Source: Lactiplantibacillus plantarum EGD-AQ4 (GTDB taxonomy: Bacteria > Bacillota > Bacilli > Lactobacillales > Lactobacillaceae). Taken from it: a DNA stretch of 64,000 nt. Where the stretch lies: NCBI RefSeq assembly GCF_000463075.2, contig NZ_AVAQ01000034.1, positions 124,001 through 188,000 of the forward strand, given 5' to 3'. Both the position numbers and the translations under genes were made by a program. Every line of letters starts with the position of its first letter. Position 1 is the first letter of the stretch. The notes below the pieces were generated by a model that had not been told where the DNA came from, ran no database searches, and saw only the letters and a program-made list of their open reading frames with translations. Below are positions 1 to 8,586 of this stretch, one piece after another.

Positions 1-85
1 AAATCGTCCCTCCGCATTCCTGTATAACGCAATCAGCGCGACGAATTCATTTCGCTCCCCATCACCGATAACCAGCCATAGTAAC

Positions 86-131
86 CAAAAATAGTGTGGT
101 CGGCATCATCATTCGATACCGACCACACTAT
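86..131 (-). terminator. Terminator of the Ldh2-family gene
   Basis: A perfect 13-bp stem (positions 91-103 pairing with 119-131) is followed on the minus strand by TTTTT. It lies 55 bases past the stop of the minus-strand dehydrogenase gene at 187, so it most likely ends that transcript. Confidence 0.8.
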
Positions 132-186
132 CATCAGTCTACGTGACCTGAATTTTAATCACAATAATTGCTTCAGTTGCACTAGC

Positions 187-1287
187 CTAATCCTTCACGG
201 ACGCCTTGAGCGCTGCGGGAACCGGCACGCCAAATTGCGCACCAACTTGTTGCATTTCCGTTAACGTCTGCGGATCGATGCTGACCCCTTGTACCAGATT
301 TTCATCATAATGCCGGTATTCGCGGTCACCAGGAATCATGATCTTCGTTCCTGGCAAGTGCTTCAAGTGCCGAATCCGGTCAAACATAGTCGTCACATTG
401 GCCTTTAACACGTCGGGGTCGCCAAACAGTGCCGGGTCGATCGTCATGAAGAACTGACTGAAATCATGTTTACCCGTATTAGTGTCCGCTGATAACGACC
501 CTTGCGCCAGGATCCCGGTCAGTAACTCGATAATTAACGAATTACCGAAGCCCTTGTAGTTGGAATTGACCTCATCTGGGCCACCCAGTGTTAGAACCCC
601 CCCACCAGGACGGTCTTCCGAAAAGGCAATCTTGGCTAAATTATCCTCGACCGTCTGCGCATCGTGCAACACGTTGCGGTGCTCATCTACCGCCCAATCG
701 CCAGGAATCTGCGCACCTTTTTTCGCGAGCACTTGAATTTTCCCACTGGAAACGACTGCCGTGGCCCCATCGAAAACGAACGGATGCGGGTCTGCCGGGA
801 AGGTAAACGCTAAGGCATTCGAACCTAAAAAGGCTTCCGTGGCGTTCGTCGGCACCACTAACGGACGCGTGTTAGTCGTCGAAATTCCGATCAAACCAGC
901 TTTGCAAGCCATCCGCGAGTAATATCCCGCAGTACCAAAATGGTTTGAATTGCGGATAACCGCTAAGGAGACACCGAGCTTCTTGGTTTTCTCAATCAAT
1001 TTGTTCATTGCAAAAGCGGAGGCAATCTGCCCCATGCTCTGATTGGCGTCAATCAGCAAGCTGGTCGGCGTTTCATTCAAAATTTTCGGTTGATGTGCTG
1101 GCTCCAACGTGTGATCCTGAATCATCCGCGTGTACCAAGCCAAGCGTTGAATACCGTGTGAGGAGATTCCCCGCAAGTCGGCATCCACTAAGGTATCAGC
1201 TAATAACGCCCCATCCTTAGCACTAAACTGTTGCGCTTTAAACACCGCTTCCAAAAATTGTCGTTCTGCTTCTGCACTAATTCGCAT
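187..1287 (-). CDS. Ldh2-family malate/L-lactate-type NAD(P)-dependent dehydrogenase
   Basis: A 366-residue protein of the Ldh2 (malate/lactate/ureidoglycolate/sulfolactate dehydrogenase) family, which is unrelated to classical LDH. Family landmarks seen are the N-terminal helical part with ISSHGIQRL (about residues 40-48), the NSNHFGTAGYYSRMA segment carrying the conserved His (about 112-126), and the ISTTNTRP strand that lines the nucleotide site. The enzyme would reversibly oxidise a 2-hydroxyacid to a 2-ketoacid in the cytosol. The natural substrate cannot be read from sequence. Length matches the family. It is monocistronic, ends at a strong hairpin terminator and is divergent from the secreted-protein gene at 1550. 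Confidence 0.85.
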   Translation of the reverse strand: MRISAEAERQFLEAVFKAQQFSAKDGALLADTLVDADLRGISSHGIQRLAWYTRMIQDHTLEPAHQPKILNETPTSLLIDANQSMGQIASAFAMNKLIEKTKKLGVSLAVIRNSNHFGTAGYYSRMACKAGLIGISTTNTRPLVVPTNATEAFLGSNALAFTFPADPHPFVFDGATAVVSSGKIQVLAKKGAQIPGDWAVDEHRNVLHDAQTVEDNLAKIAFSEDRPGGGVLTLGGPDEVNSNYKGFGNSLIIELLTGILAQGSLSADTNTGKHDFSQFFMTIDPALFGDPDVLKANVTTMFDRIRHLKHLPGTKIMIPGDREYRHYDENLVQGVSIDPQTLTEMQQVGAQFGVPVPAALKASVKD

Positions 1288-1549
1288 ATGATGTCATCCT
1301 CCATAATTAAGGCCGCATACCAGATGAGTTGCCGGTCGTTTTTATACCGACTATTATCCGGTTGTTAATTAAGAATTTCAAGAGAATATGTAAATATAAT
1401 TAAATTAAAATGTGAGCCAGTTTCATTTTAACAACTTTTGGATTTTACCTCATCACTCATTTTGTTATTTAACTAACCTTCTGCTCATGCCCAATCTGTC
1501 CGGGGTCCCATGCTATAGTATGACTAAACAACGCTTGGGGGGCGAGGTT

Positions 1550-2656
1550 ATGCGAAATCATCACTATTGGGGCTTGGGCTGCTTCACACTAATTACAATG
1601 ATCACGTTAACCGCATCGACCGCGGCTGCTAGCCGAGTACGGCCTGTTTTGCCGCCCCCTTTTAATCCGAGTCGCACCACGTCGACCACTGCCGTCTTTT
1701 CACCAACGACCTTGACTCAAACGATTCAGCGTTATCCGGACTTAGCACGGCTCATTTCATCCGGCTCGCCGCTATCTCCAGCCACCGCAACCGTTCAGCC
1801 TGGTCTACAAGCCACCTTGACGCGTAACCTTCATAACGGTGCGTTAGTCACGTCTCCGAATATGATTCCACAGGGGATGGCGCTGGCTGGCCGCTATCGT
1901 CTCATCACCGCATATGACGCCACTGGTCAAACACAATCGGTGATTTACGTTCAAAATCGCCACACCAATCGCTTGGAAAACACCATCCTCTTACGCGGCA
2001 AACCACACGTTGGCGGCATTGCGTATGACCCACGTCACCGCCGTATTTGGCTATGTAGTCACCGTCGTAATCACGGCATCATCGTCAGTCTGCCATTAGC
2101 CACCGTCCGTCACTTTAATCCACTTACGATGCGGGCCGTGCATTACCAACAGCGCTGGTTACTGCCAAACTTATCGAACGCCTCGATGCTGACGTATCAT
2201 CACCAGGCGCTGTATGTGGGGCAGTTTAAATCTGGCCAGCCAACTCTGATGGCCCGTTTTCCATTAAACGCGGCTGGACACCCGGGCGCTGCAGTTCAAA
2301 CCGCGGATTCAAATGCACCGTACACATACCGATTGCAGCGCGCTATCAGCGACTGGCAAGGCAATTTACCTGCCAACCTCCAAGGCATTACGTTTTATCG
2401 TCAGTACGCCTTATGCTCACAATCATACGGTCAGCACGCATCAAAATTAGTGGTACTCAAAATGGCCGCTGCATCAGCAGTACCATCCCCGTCCGTCATG
2501 GTCACGTATCGGTTACCGCCGCAGCTGGAGCAAATCACCGTTCACGGTCATCGGTTACATCTGCTGTACGAAACTGGCGCCGCGGCGTATCGCCAACAGC
2601 AACCCGACGCCATCGACCGCGTTTTGACCATCAATTTGCGGCGACTACTTGATTAG
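1550..2656 (+). CDS. Secreted protein with a propeller-like fold, function unknown
   Basis: The start chosen is the ATG at 1550, behind a G-rich ribosome site (GGGGGGCGAGG) and a TATAGT -10 box at about 1513. The reading frame is open further upstream but without a good start signal. The 368-residue product begins with a signal peptide (MRNHHYWGLGCFTLITMI..., cleavage probable near TAAAS). The mature part has short beta-like repeats such as IPQGMAL, VGGIAYDPRHRRIW and LQGITFYRQYALC, reminiscent of YncE/SMP-30-type beta-propellers. It has no anchor (no LPXTG, no C-terminal membrane helix), so it should be released or loosely attached. His and Arg are unusually frequent. I do not recognise a named family; a surface or extracellular role is inference. 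Confidence 0.7.
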   Translation: MRNHHYWGLGCFTLITMITLTASTAAASRVRPVLPPPFNPSRTTSTTAVFSPTTLTQTIQRYPDLARLISSGSPLSPATATVQPGLQATLTRNLHNGALVTSPNMIPQGMALAGRYRLITAYDATGQTQSVIYVQNRHTNRLENTILLRGKPHVGGIAYDPRHRRIWLCSHRRNHGIIVSLPLATVRHFNPLTMRAVHYQQRWLLPNLSNASMLTYHHQALYVGQFKSGQPTLMARFPLNAAGHPGAAVQTADSNAPYTYRLQRAISDWQGNLPANLQGITFYRQYALCSQSYGQHASKLVVLKMAAASAVPSPSVMVTYRLPPQLEQITVHGHRLHLLYETGAAAYRQQQPDAIDRVLTINLRRLLD

Positions 2657-2834
2657 GTTCAGCCACCACAAATTCTGTCTCAATCATCATTATCGCGTCT
2701 CGTTTTCCCTTGTAGTTAGCACCAGTATGCCGCGAAACTTTCAGAAATAACTGCCGCATTTTCATGATAAATCCCACACGCCACCGTAAATAAGCGTACA
2801 ATATAACGGTAAGACTATTTAAGGGAGAACGCAT

Positions 2835-3704
2835 ATGTATCAGTTATTAACAGATTCAACCGTTGATTTACCATATCAACTGCTTCAAGACAATGACGTG
2901 CACTTTGTATCCATGAACGTCACCATTAATAACCAGGAATACGTGGACGATCTGGGACACCATTTTAATTTAGATCAGTTCTATCAACAAATCGGTAACG
3001 GCGTCATGCCTTCGACCGCCCAAATCAACATCGGCCAGTTTGTGGAATTCTTTAAACCGTATGTCCAAGCCGGAACACCAATCCTGTACCTCGGCTTTTC
3101 ATCCGGCTTGAGCGGGACGTTTAACAACGCTGAGCAAGCTAAAACAATGCTCATGCAAGACTACCCGGACGCCGAAATCTATCTGGTCGACTCCTTAGCG
3201 GCTTGTTGTGGTGAGGGGTTGATGCTCCTCGACGCCATCGACAAACGCAATGCCGGAATGCCAATTCACGAACTCGCAGCCTGGCTGACAACTAACCGTC
3301 TGTACTATCATCAGTGGTTTACGGTCGATGATCTCAACTACCTGTATCACGGTGGGCGCGTGTCCCGGACATCAGCCACGGTCGGTTCGTTACTGCAGAT
3401 CAAACCAGTGATGGACGTCGACACCCAAGGCCATTTGCGCCCGGTTCAAAAAGTGCGTTCACGCCGTCGTTCATTGTCAGCCCTTGTGAAAAACACACTT
3501 GCCGATTGTCGCAATCAGGACAACCCACGCATTATCATCGCCACTAGTGATGATAATGAGGCGGCACAAACGGTTCGTGACCAGATATTGGCCAAACTCC
3601 CAAACGCCGAAATCATTCTCGCCAACATCGGGCCGACCATTACGAGTCATACTGGTCTGGGTTGTGTCGCGGTCTTCTCTTTTGGAAAAACTAAACGTCA
3701 ATAA
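2835..3704 (+). CDS. DegV family fatty-acid-binding protein
   Basis: A 289-residue DegV protein of full family length. Motifs seen: the N-terminal TDSTVDLP, MPSTAQINIGQF, the lipid carboxylate-binding FSSGLSGTFNNA (about residues 88-99), the DSLAACCGEG loop and YHGGRVSRTSA. DegV proteins (FakB in the FakA-FakB fatty acid kinase) bind a single fatty acid and present it for phosphorylation. The matching FakA is not in this window, so the exact lipid and partner are unknown. The gene has a good ribosome site (AAGGGAG) and its own terminator directly after the stop; it stands alone. Confidence 0.92.
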   Translation: MYQLLTDSTVDLPYQLLQDNDVHFVSMNVTINNQEYVDDLGHHFNLDQFYQQIGNGVMPSTAQINIGQFVEFFKPYVQAGTPILYLGFSSGLSGTFNNAEQAKTMLMQDYPDAEIYLVDSLAACCGEGLMLLDAIDKRNAGMPIHELAAWLTTNRLYYHQWFTVDDLNYLYHGGRVSRTSATVGSLLQIKPVMDVDTQGHLRPVQKVRSRRRSLSALVKNTLADCRNQDNPRIIIATSDDNEAAQTVRDQILAKLPNAEIILANIGPTITSHTGLGCVAVFSFGKTKRQ

Positions 3705-3707
3705 ATT

Positions 3708-3764
3708 AAAAATCACGTTCAGCCTAATCCGACAGTTGTGTTGGTGGGTGAACGTGATTTTTTA
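3708..3764 (+). terminator. Terminator after degV-family gene
   Basis: Fourteen-base arms at 3708-3721 and 3749-3762 form a stem with a 27-base loop, followed by a T tract. It starts four bases after the DegV stop codon. The A-rich other side could also work for minus-strand transcripts. Confidence 0.85.
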
Positions 3765-4113
3765 GTTTGGATGTGAATTGCAGTCGCGATGTTGTGCAGT
3801 TAGGTAACTGAGCGATGGGTGATTTCAAATAATGCTGCCAGCGACGCACTTATTTAGAAATTTGCAGGGCCTAAATTTCAGGACAACATAACGTTATCCT
3901 AAAAATTGTTTTCTTCCTGCTTTTTATGGGTATTTGAGAGCGTCCTTAAAAAGGATATTAAAATTCGAGAGTTAATTTTCTACCCTATATACTATAAATA
4001 TCAGGGAATATAGTATATAAGGAAGTGTGCGCAAGCACGAATAATTTGCGGACACATCAGCATGATTTTCCAACATTTACTTAATCTTGTGTTTTTTTTG
4101 TGGTTTTCTTCGC
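3765..4113. other. Non-coding gap with an AT-rich dyad
   Basis: No convincing gene lies here. The only clear structure is a perfect 11-bp inverted repeat, TATATACTATA at 3986-3996 and its complement at 4009-4019, separated by 12 bases. No start codon with a ribosome site follows in a sustained frame. It lies between two convergent transcription units, so the dyad is not an obvious promoter element for either neighbour. Confidence 0.5.
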
Positions 4114-4147
4114 CAAAAAAAGCACCCGTCCGCAGACAGGTGCTTTC
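4114..4147 (-). terminator. Terminator of the rplM-rpsI operon
   Basis: The minus strand forms a 10-bp stem with one mismatch (AGCACCTGTC / GACGGGTGCT) followed by TTTTTTT. It is placed 46 bases after the rpsI stop. Confidence 0.9.
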
Positions 4148-4192
4148 TCATATAGCCAGAAAATGTTGTTATACCAACGTTTTTGGATAATA

Positions 4193-4585
4193 TTAACGTT
4201 TTGAGAATTGTGAAGCTTTCCGGGCTTTCTTCAAACCTGGCTTCTTACGTTCCTTCATACGAGCATCACGAGTTAAGAGACCCGCGCGCTTCAAAGGAGT
4301 ACGGAAATCTGGGTCAACTTCGAGCAAAGCACGAGCGATCCCATGACGAGTTGCGCCGGCTTGACCATGGAAGCCACCACCATTAACGTTAACTAAAACA
4401 TCATATTGATCAGTTGTTTCAGTTACTTCGAATGGTTGTAACAATTCCTTGCGAATATCTGCAAATGGAATGTAATCTTCAACAGATTTGTCATTCATAA
4501 CAATTTTACCAGTACCTGGTACTAAGCGTACGCGGGCTACTGAATCTTTACGACGGCCTGTGCCGCGATATTGTACTTGAGCCAA
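4193..4585 (-). CDS. rpsI: Ribosomal protein uS9
   Basis: The 130-residue S9 has the typical start [20 protein letters not shown] and the basic C-terminal tail ending [11 protein letters not shown], which reaches toward the P-site tRNA in the small subunit. The tail is intact. The gene follows rplM by 13 bases with a GGAGG ribosome site, giving the conserved rplM-rpsI pair, and ends at a strong terminator. Confidence 0.98.
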   Translation of the reverse strand: MAQVQYRGTGRRKDSVARVRLVPGTGKIVMNDKSVEDYIPFADIRKELLQPFEVTETTDQYDVLVNVNGGGFHGQAGATRHGIARALLEVDPDFRTPLKRAGLLTRDARMKERKKPGLKKARKASQFSKR

Positions 4586-4598
4586 TGTAGTTTCCTCC

Positions 4599-5042
4599 TT
4601 AGATTAAGTTAGTGATGTCCAAAACTTCAGGCTTTTGCGCTTGTTGCGTATGTTCTGCACCAGCATAAACATGCAACTTCAAGCCCATCTTGTGGCCTAA
4701 AGAGTTGTGAGGAAGCATACCCTTAACTGAAGTTTCAATCAATTTAGTAGGTTCCTTTGCTAAGAAGTCACCGGCAGTCCGTTCCTTTAAACCACCAGCA
4801 TAAGCAGTATGATGATAATAAATCTTCCGTTCTGCTTTCTTCCCAGTTAAAGCGACCTTGCTTGCATTAATAACGATAACGTTATCACCAGTATCCACGT
4901 TAGGGGTAAAGGTAGGTTTGTTCTTACCACGCAAGATTGATGCGACGACAGTTGAAAGACGACCCAAAGGTACATCGGTTGCATCAACTACATACCATTT
5001 ACGATCAATTTCACCTGGTTTAGCCATATATGTTGTACGCAC
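4599..5042 (-). CDS. rplM: Ribosomal protein uL13
   Basis: L13 of the large subunit, 147 residues. The start is taken as the GTG at 5040-5042 (reading [16 protein letters not shown]), because it sits eight bases after a GGAGG box and matches the usual L13 length. The longer frame upstream would add 13 residues without a ribosome site. The central [13 protein letters not shown] and [14 protein letters not shown] segments are typical. It has its own promoter overlapping the truA stop codon, so it can be expressed independently of the ECF genes upstream. Confidence 0.97.
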   Translation of the reverse strand: MRTTYMAKPGEIDRKWYVVDATDVPLGRLSTVVASILRGKNKPTFTPNVDTGDNVIVINASKVALTGKKAERKIYYHHTAYAGGLKERTAGDFLAKEPTKLIETSVKGMLPHNSLGHKMGLKLHVYAGAEHTQQAQKPEVLDITNLI

Positions 5043-5119
5043 GTTGTGTTCCTCCATTTTCTGTGTTTGTTTGACACTCAATAAGATTTCCGGGGCTTAT
5101 CGTGGGGCAAACAATACCA
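5043..5119 (-). ncRNA. Possible rplM leader (L13-type autoregulatory leader)
   Basis: About 77 transcribed bases lie between the predicted start site and the rplM GTG. They contain short complementary segments (ATCGT with ACGAT) able to fold just before the ribosome site. L13 leaders with autoregulatory function are known in Firmicutes. Membership of that family is inferred from position, not from a consensus match. Confidence 0.35.
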
Positions 5120-5125
5120 ACGATT

Positions 5126-5154
5126 AGTTTACCTAACTTAGCCATAGAAGTCAA
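5126..5154 (-). promoter_or_regulatory. Promoter for rplM-rpsI
   Basis: On the minus strand TTGACT (5149-5154) and TAAACT (5126-5131) are separated by exactly 17 bases, a near-consensus housekeeping promoter. The -35 box contains the TGA stop codon of truA. Confidence 0.75.
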
Positions 5155-5939
5155 TACTTAATCAAATCTGCTTGTAATTCATTTTGTTCATAATACACTT
5201 TTTTCATATAAAGTCCAGCAGCTGGTGCCGTGCCGCGGGCTTGTTCGCGGTCCTTAGTCGCCAGCAAGTCTGGAATACAATCGACTGAACGCCGGCCTTG
5301 CCCGATTTCCATCAGGACGGCCACCATGATGCGCACCTGATTATACAAAAAACCACTGCCACAAAATTCGAATTGAATCTCATCCTCATCCGGTAGCGCC
5401 CATGCTTTGGCAGAATAAATCTCCCGCACGTGGTCGTGGGCTTGCGACCCAGAGGCCACGAAGGTCGAAAAATCATGGCGCCCTTCTAGATCACCAATCG
5501 CCTGTTGAATCCGGTCAATGTCGGCATGGAATTTGAAGTGCCCCGTATAGTGGCGTTTAAACGGATCGACAAATTCATTCTGGTAGGCCCGATACCAGTA
5601 GCGTTTACCGACAGTATCATAGCGGGCATGAAAGTCCGGCGCTACGATTGAAACAGCTTTGATAATCATGTCTGTGGGCAACATACTGTTTAACCCCCGT
5701 CGGACCCCTTCCGGCTTGATTTCATATGGCAAGTCGAAGTGCAAGGTCTGGCCAAAGGCGTGCACGCCAGCATCCGTCCGCCCAGCACCATAGATCACAA
5801 TCGGGTCGGCCGGATCCTTCGCCATTTTATTGACCGCCTTGGTCAGGACTTGCTCGACCGTCCGTTGGTGTGGTTGGCGTTGAAATCCTGCAAAATTAGT
5901 TCCGTCATACGCTAAAACAACTTTATAACGCGTCGTCAC
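5151..5939 (-). CDS. truA: tRNA pseudouridine(38-40) synthase TruA
   Basis: The 262-residue enzyme isomerises uridines 38-40 in the anticodon arm of many tRNAs. The catalytic Asp56 lies in the signature YGAGRTDAGVHAFGQ. The C-terminal GSGFLYNQVRIMV segment is typical. Full family length. It lies between ecfT and rplM as in other Firmicutes, but a terminator-like hairpin sits directly upstream of its ribosome site (5961-5992), which may limit readthrough from the ECF genes. Confidence 0.97.
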   Translation of the reverse strand: MTTRYKVVLAYDGTNFAGFQRQPHQRTVEQVLTKAVNKMAKDPADPIVIYGAGRTDAGVHAFGQTLHFDLPYEIKPEGVRRGLNSMLPTDMIIKAVSIVAPDFHARYDTVGKRYWYRAYQNEFVDPFKRHYTGHFKFHADIDRIQQAIGDLEGRHDFSTFVASGSQAHDHVREIYSAKAWALPDEDEIQFEFCGSGFLYNQVRIMVAVLMEIGQGRRSVDCIPDLLATKDREQARGTAPAAGLYMKKVYYEQNELQADLIKY

Positions 5940-5957
5940 AGTATCCCTCCATCATTT

Positions 5958-5992
5958 AAAAACGTGGGCCGCCATCGTCTGACGCCCACGTT
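5958..5992 (-). terminator. Hairpin terminator between ecfT and truA
   Basis: A perfect 9-bp stem (AACGTGGGC / GCCCACGTT, positions 5984-5992 and 5961-5969) is followed by further Ts on the minus strand. It lies 12 bases after the ecfT stop and about 20 bases before the truA start, so it would terminate or attenuate transcription within an otherwise conserved gene cluster. Confidence 0.7.
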
Positions 5993-6004
5993 GAACTGAC
6001 TTAT

Positions 6005-6805
6005 TTAGGCTCGTAAAAAGACTAATACGACTGTTAACACGGCAAAACTCACAGTCGCCCAAGTGTCACGAGCATGCCACTTGAGAATTCGATACTTACT
6101 GCGGCCTTCACCACCCTGATAACCACGGGCTTCCATAGCTGTGGCTAAATCTTCGGCCCGGTTGAACGAGCTGACAAATAGCGGAATCAGTAGTGGCACA
6201 ATGGCGCGCATTTGTTGAAAAATATTGCCTTCACCAAAGTCGACACCGCGCGCACGTTGGGCATTCATGATTTTCTCAGTTTCGTCCATCAATGTCGGCA
6301 CGAAGCGTAACGCAATCGACAGCATCAGCGCCACTTCATAGACTGGAAACCGCACTGCCCGCAATGGCATCAGCAGATACTCAATCGCATCCGACAATTC
6401 CAGCGGTGGCGTCGTCAGCGTCAAAAGCGTTGACATGAAGATGATCAGCACGAACCGGAAGAAGATGTAGACCCCATTCACGAGTCCGAACTGGCTAATG
6501 GTGATAATGCCCCATTTGAAATAAACGTGGCCACCACTAGCACTGAATAGAATCTGCAAAATCACCGTGAACAGAATTAGCCAAATCAACGGTTTAACCC
6601 CATTGATGAAAAACGACCATTTGACACCTGATAAATAAATGGCAAACAGCGTAAAGGCAAACAACACCGCGTACGTCAGCCAATTATTGGCGATAAAAAT
6701 GATCCCAATGAAGTAAAAACTCAGTAGCAATTTGGCGCGTGGATCCATATGGTGGACCACTGAGTCACCGGGAATGTAGCGCCCAAAGATCAATTTATTC
6801 ATCAT
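6005..6805 (-). CDS. ecfT: Energy-coupling factor transporter transmembrane protein EcfT
   Basis: EcfT is the membrane scaffold that links the two EcfA ATPases to exchangeable vitamin-binding S components. The 266-residue protein has several hydrophobic helices and the two diagnostic Ala-Arg-Gly coupling motifs, [11 protein letters not shown] and [10 protein letters not shown]. Two ATGs are adjacent (6805 and 6802) behind a GGGGTGG site. The 5' end overlaps the 3' end of ecfA2, implying translational coupling. No S component is in the window, so this is a group II (shared) module. Feeding riboflavin uptake for the nearby flavin-based electron transfer genes is plausible but inferred. Confidence 0.96.
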   Translation of the reverse strand: MMNKLIFGRYIPGDSVVHHMDPRAKLLLSFYFIGIIFIANNWLTYAVLFAFTLFAIYLSGVKWSFFINGVKPLIWLILFTVILQILFSASGGHVYFKWGIITISQFGLVNGVYIFFRFVLIIFMSTLLTLTTPPLELSDAIEYLLMPLRAVRFPVYEVALMLSIALRFVPTLMDETEKIMNAQRARGVDFGEGNIFQQMRAIVPLLIPLFVSSFNRAEDLATAMEARGYQGGEGRSKYRILKWHARDTWATVSFAVLTVVLVFLRA

Positions 6806-7685
6806 GGGTCGCCACCCCCTTCGCTAAAGCATCCGGCGGTAGTTGTTGCATCAAGTCGTGCGCCAACTCATCTTCCGTCAGTGGTAGCGTATCAAACTGC
6901 CAGCCTTGTGCTTGCAAAGTCCGGGCAAAAGCGGTCGTCTTCGGTAATCCCAATTGATGCGCCGTCAACCATTCGGGGTCTTTGAAAATGTCCCGTGGCG
7001 TGCCCGTCTTCACGATTTTTCCTTGGTCCATCACGATGACGTTATCGGCGTAATTGGCAACATCATCCATCTGATGGGTAACTAATACGACCGTTAAATC
7101 GCGCTCGTGGCGCAGTTTGGCGAACATCTCCATCATGTCCAAGCGGCCTTGAGGATCCAAGCCGGCAGTCGGTTCATCCAACACCAGCACTTGGGGCTGC
7201 ATCGCAAGGACACCGGCAATCGCGACCCGCCGCATTTGGCCACCAGATAGGTCAAAAGGCGACCGCGACAACAATGACTCATCCAGACCGACCAAATTCA
7301 GCATCTCTGCAGCGGTCTTCAAGGCATCCGCCTCACTGACGCCAAAGTTCTGGGGGCCAAAGGCGATGTCCTTTTCAACCGTCTCTTCAAACAGCTGACT
7401 TTCTGGGAATTGAAACACGATGCCCACGTGTTGTCGGAGTCGCTTCAAATCCTTGTTACTCGTCGTTGGCGTAATCACCCGTTCGCCAATCGTCACGGTC
7501 CCACTAGTGGGCTTCAGTAAGGCGTTCAGATGTTGCAGCAAGGTCGACTTGCCGCTACCAGTATGTCCAATCAGCGCCGTATACGAACCGGTGGGAATCG
7601 TGACGTTGATGTCACTCAACGCCTTAGTTTCGAACGGCGTACCCGGTTGGTAAGTAAAATCTACTTGTTTGAACGTAATTGCCAT
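6795..7685 (-). CDS. ecfA2: Energy-coupling factor transporter ATPase EcfA2
   Basis: The 296-residue ABC ATPase has Walker [10 protein letters not shown] (about residues 39-47), Q-loop [10 protein letters not shown], signature LSGGQMRR, Walker [13 protein letters not shown] and the switch His in VTHQMDD. A C-terminal extension of about 60 residues after the ATPase core is typical of EcfA' proteins. It pairs with EcfA1 to form the heterodimeric motor. The 5' end overlaps ecfA1 by 25 bases. Confidence 0.95.
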   Translation of the reverse strand: MAITFKQVDFTYQPGTPFETKALSDINVTIPTGSYTALIGHTGSGKSTLLQHLNALLKPTSGTVTIGERVITPTTSNKDLKRLRQHVGIVFQFPESQLFEETVEKDIAFGPQNFGVSEADALKTAAEMLNLVGLDESLLSRSPFDLSGGQMRRVAIAGVLAMQPQVLVLDEPTAGLDPQGRLDMMEMFAKLRHERDLTVVLVTHQMDDVANYADNVIVMDQGKIVKTGTPRDIFKDPEWLTAHQLGLPKTTAFARTLQAQGWQFDTLPLTEDELAHDLMQQLPPDALAKGVATHDE

Positions 7686-8506
7686 AACCAGTCCGCCATT
7701 CCTTTCTCTGTTAAATACTTGGTGGGCACTTGTAAGCCTTGACGTTTCAATGCCGCTTTTAGCCGTTCCGCGTACGGCATATCGAGTCCCATTTTGATCA
7801 ACGCTTCACCGTGTTGGAAGATTTCAGCGGGCGTGCCTTCTTCCTTCAAGCGGCCGTCATTGATAACTAACACGCGGTTAGCGCTCGCTGCTTCGTCGAT
7901 GTCATGTGTGATCGACAGCACGGTCAGTTCTGAATTGGCCTTCATCTCGCGAATCGTCGCCAAAACTTCCTGCCGGCCGCGGGGATCCAACATCGAAGTC
8001 GCTTCGTCTAAGATCAAAATCTGTGGTCGCGCCGCAATCATCCCAGCCAGCGCCACCCGTTGTTTTTGACCACCAGACAGCCGGGCTGGTTCTCGCGTCG
8101 CAAAATCTTGCATATTGACTTGAGCCAGCGCCGTTTTAACGCGGGTCAGCATCTCTGGTCGTGGAATGCCTTGATTTTCCAGGCTAAAGGCAACATCGTC
8201 TTCCACCGTGGCCCCGACGAACTGGTTGTCCGGATTTTGAAAGACCATCCCGATTTCTTTACGAATATCCCAGACGGTGGCTTCAGATAACACCTGCCCG
8301 TCGATTTTAATCGTGCCTGCTGCTGGTGCGAGTAGGCCGTTCAGGTTCTTAGCCAGTGTCGACTTACCCGAACCGTTATGGCCGACAATGGCGACCCACT
8401 CACCCGGCATGACTGTAAATGAAATATCATGTAACGTTAACTGGTCCGCCGCCTGTTGCGGGTAGCGATAATCTAGATGTTGAACGTCAATAATCGGATT
8501 CACCAT
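7661..8506 (-). CDS. ecfA1: Energy-coupling factor transporter ATPase EcfA1
   Basis: The 281-residue ABC ATPase has Walker [17 protein letters not shown], signature [14 protein letters not shown], Walker [13 protein letters not shown] and switch SITHDIDEA. It is the first gene of the ecfA1-ecfA2-ecfT operon. In many Firmicutes this gene directly follows rplQ; here a 7-kb flavin electron-transfer block separates them. A plausible promoter (TTGCTT and TATGTT, about 18 bases apart) lies between it and apbE. Confidence 0.95.
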   Translation of the reverse strand: MVNPIIDVQHLDYRYPQQAADQLTLHDISFTVMPGEWVAIVGHNGSGKSTLAKNLNGLLAPAAGTIKIDGQVLSEATVWDIRKEIGMVFQNPDNQFVGATVEDDVAFSLENQGIPRPEMLTRVKTALAQVNMQDFATREPARLSGGQKQRVALAGMIAARPQILILDEATSMLDPRGRQEVLATIREMKANSELTVLSITHDIDEAASANRVLVINDGRLKEEGTPAEIFQHGEALIKMGLDMPYAERLKAALKRQGLQVPTKYLTEKGMADWLWQLRSNK

Positions 8507-8586
8507 TGTCCCTCATTTCCTTAAAATTCATGGTTATTATCATAACATATCTCACGCGCGTTGGTTGAAGCAAACCTCGCACAACC

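Noticed and set aside
2631-2834. Minus-strand open frame of 67 codons between the secreted protein and the DegV gene
   Set aside because: No ribosome site, overlaps the 3' end of the secreted-protein gene and the DegV promoter region, and the product resembles no family.
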